Positions 51,487-59,947 of a DNA stretch of 64,000 bases are shown here, piece by piece. This stretch comes from Heliocidaris tuberculata. Its lineage: Eukaryota > Echinodermata > Echinoidea > Camarodonta > Echinometridae. Position 1 is the first letter of the stretch. The number at the start of each line of letters is the position of its first letter. Location: assembly GCA_025618425.1 (NCBI GenBank), contig CM046841.1, forward strand, positions 6,915,068-6,979,067, in the 5' to 3' direction. The translations under genes were made by a program, and so were the position numbers. The notes beneath the pieces are model-generated. The model saw nothing but the letters and a program-made list of their open reading frames with translations. It was not told where the DNA came from and did no database searches.

Positions 51487-54400
51487 CCCTCTCTCCCCCT
51501 CGCCCTCTCTCTCTCTCTCTCTCTCTCTCTCGCTCTCTCTTCCGATTGTCTTGTAATTTTAGAGTACTATTTTTTTAATGCCATCTAGAAAAACCCTCAT
51601 TAAACATGTTAAAATAAGATGGATATATTATGTAACGGGGTTAAAAATTATACTTTGAAAGCAAAATAATAATACCCCCAAATGTACATATACACGCCCC
51701 AATTATTGCTCTGATGTTTGTTCTATTCATATAACTTCTTCTTCAAATTGTTTTGTGTCATTTGAAATGATAGTTATGTTGATAATTATGGTTTGTTAAT
51801 ATGTTTTTACATTTTTATATACTTTGCTGTGAAATGCTTTGATATTCTAGTGTGTTTTATATGTTAGGATCTCTTTTAATGAAATAATTTAACTGCATAT
51901 AAAAAGTACACTAAAAACCATCGTCTTTCGGATGGTGACGTGAAAGTTCAGTCCCGGACGTAAATAATCATATTTGATTGATACAAAAAACTCAATTTCA
52001 CACACATGTTGATTGTAATAATCCTGCCATGTATCATGTTCCTTGTAGAATCGCTGGGTGAGTAAGGTGTGGGAGAAACTCTATCACACAGCATTTTTCT
52101 TGGCGGTATATATCATACCCCTGGCAGTGATAGGGATAGCTTATACCAGGGTGTGTCGAAGGCTTTGGTCTGGGATCCCTACAGAGGAAGGATGTGGAGC
52201 ATCAAAACCAAACTTCAACCAGGTTAGTGAAATATGTTGTACCTTATTGACTTCGCTTGGAATATTGTGTTATAATTACTCGACTGGCATATTGGAGTGA
52301 TCTATTTTAATGTATTTAATGAGAGGCCCAAATATAAGATTAGCAAACTGGAAAGACGATTCATGAAATGCCATATTGATTAAGTACTGAGTAAACTCGA
52401 TTAGATTTCATTGCCATGATTACAATGCCAACCATTTTAATCGATTGGAAGAGAAAATAATTTGTTTTAATTCCGGTATTTATTTTCTCAAATACTATGC
52501 CTATTTCTTATCTTGATGCTTTTATAAGGTTGACGATAAGTTCAGAAAGAAAACATTCATTTTTGTGACATAGAACCTGAGGTGCCCCTAACGGTCTTCT
52601 CCCCTTCCCCAAATACACATTTGTTGTCTGTATTTAGGGGAAGTTAAACTGAATCGAAGGTATTAAAGTAAAGCAAGATAAAGATCCAAACTGGCAATGA
52701 CTGGCTTGTCATTTAAACTTGCTTTTATCAGTAAATTGCCCTACAAGCTAATATAATTTTTTTTTTTAAATCATTGCCAGGAATAGTGTAAGTTCATTAG
52801 TCAGGATCAATTTTGACATCCCTCTATCGTCCCAAAACAGCGCCCTTGTGCTATTGGCCAACAGGGGGAGTATACTCACACGTGTCACCCACTGATCTCT
52901 TTTCCGTTACGGTAGAGATCAGGGGTGTCACCATGTGTTGTGGCAATAGAGATCATTGCGAACAAAGTGCCCTTTCAGCGAATGTTCAGGCTAGAATATC
53001 CTAATGTTTTTAGATCAAGGATGAATAAATAAACCAGCAGTGTGAGAATTATTGGATCATCTAGCGTAAACATATCCTTTTAAAAAAGACTCATGTTTCA
53101 TAAGTATTTTTTCCCCATTGCCTCAACACTATAGTGACACATGCGCCCCTTTCGGAAAGGCTGGGCCACTAGTGACCATCTGCTATTTTGGGTGATAGTG
53201 GAAAGTCGACATTGGTCCTAACTGGTCGTGATTAATATAATCATGGATATATATCCATGCTATAATAGTTCCTAATTATATAGCTAGCAAAATATTTTGG
53301 TATCATTCTGTTTTTAGGCGAACGTAGTGAGTACTACAACGATCAGCAAATCTACCGAGGCTCAACTCAAGTCTCGTCGTAAGGTGGCGAGTATGCTTAT
53401 CGTGGTCGTTGTAGCTTTCGCCATTTGTTTCTTCCCCTTCCAACTACTTAACGTTCTCAAGTAAGTTACCAACTATACGGCAAATACATTACATTTTTCA
53501 ACCTTGGAAAAGTCCCCTGAACGTATTAAACGCTTTCATGACGTTCAGCTGCTTTGTGAGGATGTTTTGTGTTTGCCTTGTGGTGAGGCAGACATTTCGT
53601 TTGGGCGACAATTTCTTCGGGCTTCAGTTCTGGAAATATATAGGGTTAGGGTTAGGTTTGAAATTGGGGTTTAGTTTAGAATAGGGGTGGAGAACAGGGC
53701 TAGGTAAAGCGTTTGGTCCCGGTTGAAGTTTAAACATTCGGTTTAATATTGCAGGTAATAGACCGGTTCTGTAATGTATTCAAATTTATGCACATTAATC
53801 TCTCAGCACCTAGTGACGAGCTATCCCATTGAATTGCTTTTTGTAAATGAGCCTCAATGCTTGGAATACAGTTTGCATACATTACCTGTTGCTATGTCCG
53901 ACAAGCTTTCAGGTTGTCAAGAACAACCTTTGTTTGAAAGGTATGTATAAAATTTGCATACATTACCGAAGCAGTCTACCGGGCCCAGAGCATTCGTCGC
54001 GGTAGCGTCTGTCATACAACCTGCTGGATACCACCTTCCTGTGTCAAAAGCATAGTATGCCTTGTCACAAAATACATATGAAAGGCTGCCATGTGATGTT
54101 AACGAAACGTTAGTTGGCCATGTGGTCATTTCTCTGGTCTGGTTACACGATCAGTCATATCAGGGAGACGGCCGTTTTTAGAGGACAATGAATGTCCGCC
54201 GTTATCGTTATAAGTTCCGCATAAGTGGAAACGCGTGAATTTTGAGCTACGCGGCACTCTTTGAAGATGTATCATATAGAAAAAATAGAAAGTCTTTAAT
54301 ACATACATTTTTTTTTTTTGTAATGAGAAGGCATGTTTTCTACATTGTATAATGATCCGTACGCTCTGCAAAAATAGCAGATTTTTAAGGTTAATATCCA

Positions 54401-57400
54401 TATACCATGGGCATTTCTATAATATGTTTCGTATTGAATTTAACATGGAAAAGTTGTTTCAAACACGCAAAACAGACGATCGACTAGTTCAGTTTTATTA
54501 CGAAAGGCACTAAATCCACGAAAATTAAAATTATAGAAACTCCTCAAAAATCGAAGTGTTTTGCTAGATTTAAAAACAAACCTGTAAAATGGTGTAAGGC
54601 AAGGCCTTAATATATACCCAAATAAAGTAATAGTGAACAAGGAAAAGTAGTTTTAAAAAAACAAATTTACTCGGAAACCCTAAAAGTGGATTTCGTCCTT
54701 TTTGGAATGAAACTCTTCATAATATATAGGAATTAATTAATGAGGTTGAAGATTTGTCAATCTGTCGGTCAATTTAATCTGGTGTCGCCGAAACCACTGG
54801 CCCGTCTCCGTGGTCTAGTGGTTAAGGCATTGACGTTCTATAAGCCAGTGACCCGGGTTCAATTCCCGGTGGAGATGTCTCGCGCATGTCTCGCGAAAGC
54901 AGCGAAGTTCGTCCGATCATTTCTCAAACTATTTACGAACTGTTCGCGTACTTCTTGAGAACAGGTAACTTCGCCAAAGAAGCAAACGCGAGCCTTTCAC
55001 GTCGATGCCCTCTGTTAATTCGCCTACCGTTCGCGACGATTAATTTGCAAATGTCACGAAGAATTCCCGAACTATTCGCGAGCTACAGAAACCAAACGCT
55101 TTCACGTACGTTTTGCGAAGGTTTTGCTCCCGCGACATTCTCACGAAATTAGTGCGAAGTTCCCACTAACGTGTGCCTCACGTTTGCCGCACGTTTGCAG
55201 CATGTTTGGCGGCAAATCTGCATCACGTGACTGCTGGCCTATATAAAGCGCATGGCCGCGGTATCTGAATTCAGGTTCTCATTTTAGTTTTCTTCGTGTA
55301 TGTGGACTGGCCATAGTTCTGCAACGCTACACACGACATTCGCACGTACGTTGTGAGATCATTCGGAGAAAAACTTCTCCGAAAGTTGGACCTTACCATT
55401 TTTTCGACATTCGCATCCTTCGCGAATCGTTCGCGAGCCCCGTGAAAACCCACCTTAATTACTGTAACATGCACATGTATCGCAAAGCTAGGCTCGGATC
55501 CAGCTGAGGCATGCGGCTTGTCATTGTTCATAACTCACCTGCCCCTGAAAAAGAAATTAATTTATAAGGATGAAGATTTTTCAATCTGTCGGTCAATAGA
55601 CCTGTTCACAAAGTTATTCAAATTTATGGACGTTTCTTTCCTGGGGAGCTAGTAACGAGGTACTCCATTAACCTGTTATTAATGAATGAACTACAATACT
55701 TGGAATCCAGTTGGCATTCATTACTTGTTGCTATGTCTGACAAGCCTCTGACAAACTTTCAGGTTGTCAAGCACTGGCCCGTCTCCGTGGTCTAGTGGTT
55801 AAGGCATAAAGTGCATTTTATTGTGAGAAGAAGTGAAAGAAAAATAGAATATGACAGTCTGGATAAACGTTTGGAAAAATGTTGAGATTAAAATAGTCAC
55901 TGACTGCTATTAAAGTTAGACATTTGCCAGAAATTTTAATCTCCCTGGACACACATTGGCTGATGTTAAAGTGTGCATTTAGGTGGATACAAATCAGCGG
56001 ACGAAAGAAGAAACGCTGAACTGCGAGTAATTGTGAAAAGACTCATAAAGTGCATATATTTTGAGAAGAAGTGAAAGAAAAATAGAATATGACCCAGCCT
56101 GGATAAACATTTGGAAAATGTTGAGATTAAAATAGTCACATGACTGAGCACTATAAGTTAGACATTTGCCAGACATTTTAATCTCCCTGGGCACTCATTG
56201 GCGGAAGTTAAGTGTGCATTTCGGGGGGGGGGGGGGGGGGGAGGAGGATACAAATCAGCGGACGAAAGAAGAATCGCTGAACTGCAAGTAATTGTGAGAA
56301 GTAGGAGTTTCGAAGGGGAAAGTATGAACAGGAATATGTCATTCCTCAGCGGATACTCGTTCTTTCGATAAAGGTCATGTAAAGTTTTGGTAAGCCCTCA
56401 AAAACTGTTCGTCAGATTTCTTCAATTTTTGTTGATAAATAGCAAGATACTAGCAATACTAAGACACCGTGAAGATTTCGCCTCCTAAAGTTTATTATTA
56501 AACAAATAAGAGGCAAAAACTAATTTATGTGCCGGGACAGGCACGTAAAATCCCAACAAAGGCAGCATGTGCTATACACTGTACACACGTGTAAAACCAA
56601 TAATGAGTAGCTACACACAGTGCACACACGCTGTCTCTATGCGAAGCCCCAAGATTGCTGTGCGGGGAGCCGTCGGGGTGGAAGGGTCCTAGCATAATGG
56701 CAGTGATCAAGCATTCCTGACAGATATTTACACTGAAATTCACCAGAAATCATAGATAGAATACCAAATGATCTCTTACAAACATCTTTTGAAACAAGGA
56801 GAACAAAATGAGACTATATTTAACATGTTTCTTTTCAATTTACTTTTTGCTACCAATACTGTAAATGAGCTTTAACTTACTTATACATTTACAAGTGCTA
56901 CAATTGTTCGATATCTCATCATTCAGTCCTGTTTCCTATAGCATTGTTTATATCAATATGTTATCCAGTTTGATACAATGTTATATAATTTGCCACATGT
57001 TGAATATGAGTAGTGACATTATGATTTTAGATTATGATATTCAGTTTGATACAATGTTATATAGGCCTAATTTGTCAAATGTTAAATATGAGCAGTGACA
57101 TTATGATTTTCTCTTTCATTATTTATATCAATATGATATCCAATTTTATAATGTTATATAATTTGTCACATGTTAAATTTAAGTAATCCTATAATGATTT
57201 GCTATATTTTCTCTCTTTGTTTCTATTTCATTTCCATATGATTGTTACTTTTCTTTATACTAAGTCTTTGTATTGTAAAACAAGATATTGATGTCAATGT
57301 CAATGAAGTTTCTTAATAAAATACCAAATACCAAATACCAATCATGATAAATTTCTTATTTAGGAATTCAACTTAGCAGTCAGTGACTATTTTAATCTCA

Positions 57401-57929
57401 ACATTCTTCCAAATTTTTATCCAGACTGAGTCATATTCTATTTTTCTTTCACTTCTTCACACAATATATGCAGTTTATGAGTCTATCTCATCACTATCCT
57501 TCTTATTCATTTTTTATTTTTACCCTGGTTACGTAATATAGGAGTTACTGTAAAGCGCGCACAACCACCACCTGATCATCCCCATCATCCATGTTGGTCG
57601 CGCATGCTCAGATTGCATCACCATGACTTCATTATGTCTACAGTCATGGCTACATTGTCATTATTGTCATAAATTGTCATAGGCTGCATCACTGTGAAGG
57701 GCGCGCATCCTCAGCCAGTTCTCCTAGCAACCCTGTCTGAGAATGCGCACTCTGCATCTTTTGACGTGACGAAGACGAGGAAGCCGTCGAAAATTTGAGT
57801 AGAGAAAATAAAACTTGCCACAATGCATTACAAACGCTTCTAGCAGTTTTCTTTCGATTTGTTTGAGCCAGTACGTGAAACCTTATGACAAATTTGGTCT
57901 CAGCCTATCAGATGCAAGTATTTCAGTAG

Positions 57930-57978
<49 letters not shown>

Positions 57979-59947
57979 GAGAGAGAGATATATATATTTG
58001 TAATATATTTATACATATAATCTATAAAAAAAAGTTAAACATGTATAAAAATCTTATTACATAACACGACTCAATCTCCCTCTCTCTCTTTCTCTCATTC
58101 AGGAAACATAACGCATTCGGCAATTTAAAAGATGCCTCCAGCTCTGCTCAGTATAACGCAGTGTATATTCCTTACATCATTGGACATCTCATGGCTTTCA
58201 TCAACAGCGCCATCAATCCTATTATTTATAACTTCATGAGTGGTAAGAAAGCTGGTCAAGAGTTTGTGGTAGTGGAATATATTTCAAGGACATCTTGCTA
58301 AAAGATTTATCTAACAAGTGAATGGAGTAGACTAGTAGCCTATGAAGACTAAAGAAAACTTTCTTGAATCAACATTACCCTTAAGGAAATGAAAAAGTTG
58401 CAAATTATGGAACTACATGTACCATAATTTTTCTTGGAAGGGTTGAAGAAACTCGGAGGCTCATGAATGACGACAGCTTCATGCAATGGTATAATTTCGT
58501 CTTCACTCTCTTCAGTCTCACAAAAAAATAGCCTCTGTGAGGTAATAACAAAATTTAGCAATGGGAAATTAACATATATGATGTACATGTAGAGGTGAAC
58601 ATTTCTCTTTGTATCAAAACCAAAAAGATAAGTATAGTTATCATAGACTACTAAAAATGTTACATCACGAAATTAATTCCAGTTACTAATCAAGTACTTA
58701 TCCTAGAATCAATGCTGGTTCCCTCTGTCCAAAATTTTTAAACATAGACTATTTGTCTGTAGCAAATATAACAGTCTTGGTTCATTTGACATTAGAACAG
58801 AACGGTGTAAATGAAGATATAGCATCTTACAGCATCATTTTATATTAGGTTATAGAATATGCTTGTAGCCTAAAATTTACTCACCGGCCAATGCTTAATC
58901 TATGCTATCATCTCTCCCTCACGTGCATGTAGTGCATTGTGGAACACATGAAAAAATGCAAAAATGGGCTGCATTTACTAGTCATCAATTAAAGTCTGCT
59001 CTGTGTGTTGTGTTTTGTTTTGGGGTTTTTTCAGTAGGAAATACACTGTACAAGTGCATGTACTTGCACTGCTCCAAAATGAATGCCTTGCCTATCATAG
59101 CACTCACCACTGCATGCACACCCAGTTCTGACCTGTCTACTCATCAGAACAAAAGGGGTGCAATTGTGCACGAACAAATTCAGTAGATCCTTTATAGGGG
59201 AGAGGCATCCTCCCCCCCCCCCAAAAAAAAAGAGGCGGGAAACGAAGTTGACCATTGACTGAGGGGGGGGGGGGGGTGGATATCTTGGACCGCCCCACCT
59301 ATTATCCTTATTTGCAACATAATGACACAATAACACTAATTCTAATTTACAACATCTTCCCCGCGATGAATGTCATTACATTTGAATTCAATTACTGATG
59401 CTGCTGTACGCCGATATTATATAAATCATCTTTCGGCCTAGTCTTCTGCATGAATGAACCCATTGCCCTCGAGAACCGAGTGCTTCCTGTATTAATCCTA
59501 TGAGAATGAGAGAATCCAGTAGTCAGGTGGTTAAGTAACTAGGTTGCAATACTAGCACTATTATTGCATCTCATCTAATTTGTGTCAGAGTAGTTTATAT
59601 CATTGCATGTATGACTTATTGATAATCGTGCATAAGACTGAAATATATATATATATATATATATATATTGCTGGCATTCGTTTGTTTTGCTAAATACTGT
59701 ATATATTACTCTTGTTATTTTTCCAGCAAAATTTCGACAAGCATTCAAGTCGATGTTCGACTGTCTGCCATGCTGCCGATCACCCCGCCGATCACCAGCA
59801 ATCGATGGAACTTCCGGCCCCGCCTACCGACGTGCAAATAGTACGGGAGTGTCTGATACGCATACCACGGAGTACGTACCTATGACATCCATCAGAAATG
59901 GGCGTGGCGTAAATAACAACATCTCTGCGACGTCGAAGGGCGTGTGA
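49155..59947 (+). CDS. HCRTR-like: Orexin (hypocretin)/allatotropin-type neuropeptide receptor, complete six-exon gene
   Basis: Join 49155-49550, 50883-51119, 52049-52222, 53318-53460, 58103-58242, 59727-59947: 1311 nt, 436 aa, every intron GT-AG and in frame. Seven membrane helices are visible: TM1 about 52-76 with N70; TM2 with NLATTD (D98); W118 in ESWFFG; C125 and C209 for the TM3-ECL2 disulfide; DRY at 149-151; W175 in TM4; P235 in TM5; FAICFFP at 303-309; NPIIY at 355-359; helix 8 about 365-374, then C376, C379 and C380 as possible palmitoylation sites. The N-terminus has no signal peptide but has NFS (N10) and NGS (N21) glycosylation sequons and an acidic stretch near 27-34. MRTVTNY, VDxxESWxFG, IPYFQ, the ECL2-TM5 block and NPIIYNFxSxKFRxxFK are orexin-receptor hallmarks. 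By family knowledge it is a plasma-membrane receptor for an amidated neuropeptide, probably coupled to Gq. Ligand and exact orthology are inference. Length matches vertebrate orexin receptors (about 425-444 aa). Confidence 0.93.
49551..50882 (+). other. Receptor intron 1
   Basis: GT-AG, 1332 bp, phase 0. It contains a C-rich run at 50314-50332 and, at 50199-50248, a copy of a dispersed sequence also found at 39391. Confidence 0.9.
50199..50248 (+). repeat. Short dispersed repeat, second copy (intron 1)
   Basis: AAGTGCCGCTGAAATGG and CCGCCATATATACATG match 39391-39440. Confidence 0.5.
50883..51119 (+). CDS. HCRTR-like: Receptor coding exon 2 (residues 133-211: TM3 to ECL2)
   Basis: The acceptor is CCTTTCAG and the donor GAG|GTAAGC, both phase 0. 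The exon encodes the rest of TM3 with DRYLAICHPL, ICL2, TM4 with its conserved tryptophan (W175) and most of ECL2 including C209. It ends SCTE, directly before the conserved RW of the next exon. Confidence 0.94.
51120..52048 (+). other. Receptor intron 2 with polypyrimidine block
   Basis: GT-AG, 929 bp, phase 0. The region 51190-51542 is almost pure C/T on the + strand. Within it an exact 50-bp unit starting CTCGCTCCCTC occurs twice, at 51431 and 51481. Confidence 0.9.
52049..52222 (+). CDS. HCRTR-like: Receptor coding exon 3 (residues 212-269: ECL2 end, TM5, start of ICL3)
   Basis: The acceptor is CCTTGTAG and the donor CAG|GTTAGT, both phase 0. It begins NRW and carries KLYHTAFF and a TM5 with P235, matching the orexin-receptor ECL2/TM5 block (RW, then a KIYH-like run). 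It ends in the first part of a short ICL3. Confidence 0.92.
52223..53317 (+). other. Receptor intron 3
   Basis: GT-AG, 1095 bp, phase 0. Mostly AT-rich unique-looking sequence; I see no gene or clear repeat in it. Confidence 0.88.
53318..53460 (+). CDS. HCRTR-like: Receptor coding exon 4 (residues 270-317: ICL3 end and TM6)
   Basis: The acceptor is TTTTTAG and the donor CTCAA|GTAAGT. The lysine codon 317 is split after its second base (phase 2). The exon encodes a serine/threonine-rich ICL3 segment, the basic KSRRK entry to TM6, then FAICFFP and LLNVL. The FxxCxxP order with a non-tryptophan residue at 6.48 resembles the FALCYLP of vertebrate orexin receptors. Confidence 0.93.
53640..53690 (+). 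repeat. Degenerate GGGTTA-like dispersed repeat, intron 4 copy
   Basis: This is the partner of 43610-43690. Both are preceded by a diverged GAGG/GGCGACAATT-like region. Confidence 0.5.
53758..53921 (+). repeat. Dispersed repeat B, copy 1 (intron 4)
   Basis: It matches 55595-55771 in order: AATAGACC, ATTCAAATTTATG, CTAGTGACGAG, GCTTGGAATACAGTTTGC, TGTTGCTATGTC and TTTCAGGTTGTCAAG. Confidence 0.7.
54804..54876 (+). repeat. tRNA-like sequence (SINE head or tRNA pseudogene)
   Basis: A 73-nt stretch has a 7-bp acceptor pairing (GTCTCCG with TGGAGAT, two GU), a D stem (GTCT/AGGC), an A box (TGGTCTAGTGG), a perfect T stem (CCGGG/CCCGG) and a B box (GGTTCAATTCC). The anticodon arm does not fold canonically: CATTG/CAGTG pair around a 13-nt loop. 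It is therefore probably not a working tRNA. Related heads at 55781 and 19332 share bases upstream of the tRNA start (TGGCCC), as expected for a dispersed repeat. Confidence 0.65.
55224..55290 (+). promoter_or_regulatory. TATA-box and E-box promoter-like segment in intron 4
   Basis: CACGTG at 55224-55229 is followed by TATATAAAG at 55240-55248 and an initiator-like TCATTTT about 30-40 bp downstream. The surrounding 54880-55540 is GC-richer and full of TTCGCGA/TCGCGAA motifs. It may be the promoter of an element. No transcript is proven. Confidence 0.35.
55595..55771 (+). repeat. Dispersed repeat B, copy 2 (intron 4)
   Basis: This is the partner of 53758-53921, with an extra short block (CCTCTGACAAA) near the end. 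It lies immediately upstream of the truncated tRNA-like head. The sequence just before it (GAAGATTTTTCAATCTGTCG) also occurs at 54748. Confidence 0.7.
55781..55805 (+). repeat. Truncated tRNA-like head
   Basis: GTCTCCGTGGTCTAGTGG and the following bases match the 54804 copy up to GGC. The sequence then switches exactly into the 239-bp tandem unit starting at 55806. Confidence 0.65.
55806..56300 (+). repeat. Tandem duplication of a 239-bp unit
   Basis: ATAAAGTGCAT begins at 55806 and 56045. Both copies share AAGTGAAAGAAAAATAGAA, GTTGAGATTAAAATAGTCAC, TTAATCTCCCTGG and ATACAAATCAGCGGACGAAA. The second copy carries a G run at 56223-56241. A third, inverted partial copy is at 57373-57483. Confidence 0.85.
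56945..57346 (+). repeat. LINE-like 3' end with three internal tandem units and ACCAAAT tail
   Basis: Three units of about 85-95 bp, each with TTATATCAATAT-, AATGTTATATA- and ACATGTT-like blocks, begin near 56951, 57033 and 57121. They are followed by AATAAA and (ACCAAAT)n at 57315-57341. Tandem units plus an oligomeric tail fit a LINE 3' UTR; no coding part is seen. Confidence 0.5.
57373..57483 (-). repeat. Inverted partial copy of the 239-bp unit
   Basis: The minus strand reads GACTCATAAACTGCATATAT, AAGTGAAAGAAAAATAGAAT, GTCTGGATAAAAATTTGG and TTGAGATTAAAATAGTCACT, matching the unit at 55806 and 56045. Confidence 0.8.
58103..58242 (+). CDS. HCRTR-like: Receptor coding exon 5 (residues 317-364: ECL3 and TM7)
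   Basis: The acceptor CATTCAG follows a pyrimidine-rich tract; the donor is AGTG|GTAAGA (phase 1). It completes K317, then encodes ECL3 and TM7 with NSAINPIIYNFMS. It lies 4.6 kb from exon 4 across the most repeat-laden intron of the gene. A downstream in-frame stop in the intron supports the donor. Confidence 0.93.
58243..59726 (+). other. Receptor intron 5
   Basis: GT-AG, 1484 bp, phase 1. It contains C- and G-runs around 59211-59275 that may be a decayed GGGGCGG-type MITE, and a (TA)n run at 59643-59669 near the acceptor. Confidence 0.88.
59727..59947 (+). CDS. HCRTR-like: Receptor coding exon 6 (residues 364-436: helix 8 and cytoplasmic tail)
   Basis: The acceptor TTTTTCCAG lies 57 bp after a (TA)n run that ends near 59669. 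The exon completes A364, then encodes KFRQAFK, the cysteine cluster DCLPCC, and a 56-residue tail rich in Ser, Thr, Arg and Asn, which offers phosphorylation and arrestin-binding sites by general GPCR knowledge. It ends in TGA at 59945-59947. Confidence 0.92.

Larger units (their letters stand above)
53461..58102 (+). other. Receptor intron 4, mosaic of duplicated elements
   Basis: GT-AG, 4642 bp, phase 2. It holds two copies of a 165-177-bp repeat, a tRNA-like sequence and a truncated copy, a TATA/E-box segment, a 239-bp tandem duplication with an inverted third copy, a LINE-like tail and a (TA)n block. These are listed separately. Confidence 0.9.

Noticed and set aside
54804..54876. Functional tRNA gene
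   Set aside because: Acceptor, D and T arms are good, but the anticodon arm does not fold canonically and partial copies share non-tRNA flank.
57540..57860. GC-richer patch with GCGCGCAT repeats as a host promoter in intron 4
   Set aside because: It has no TATA, initiator or donor arrangement I could support, and it may be part of a repeat.
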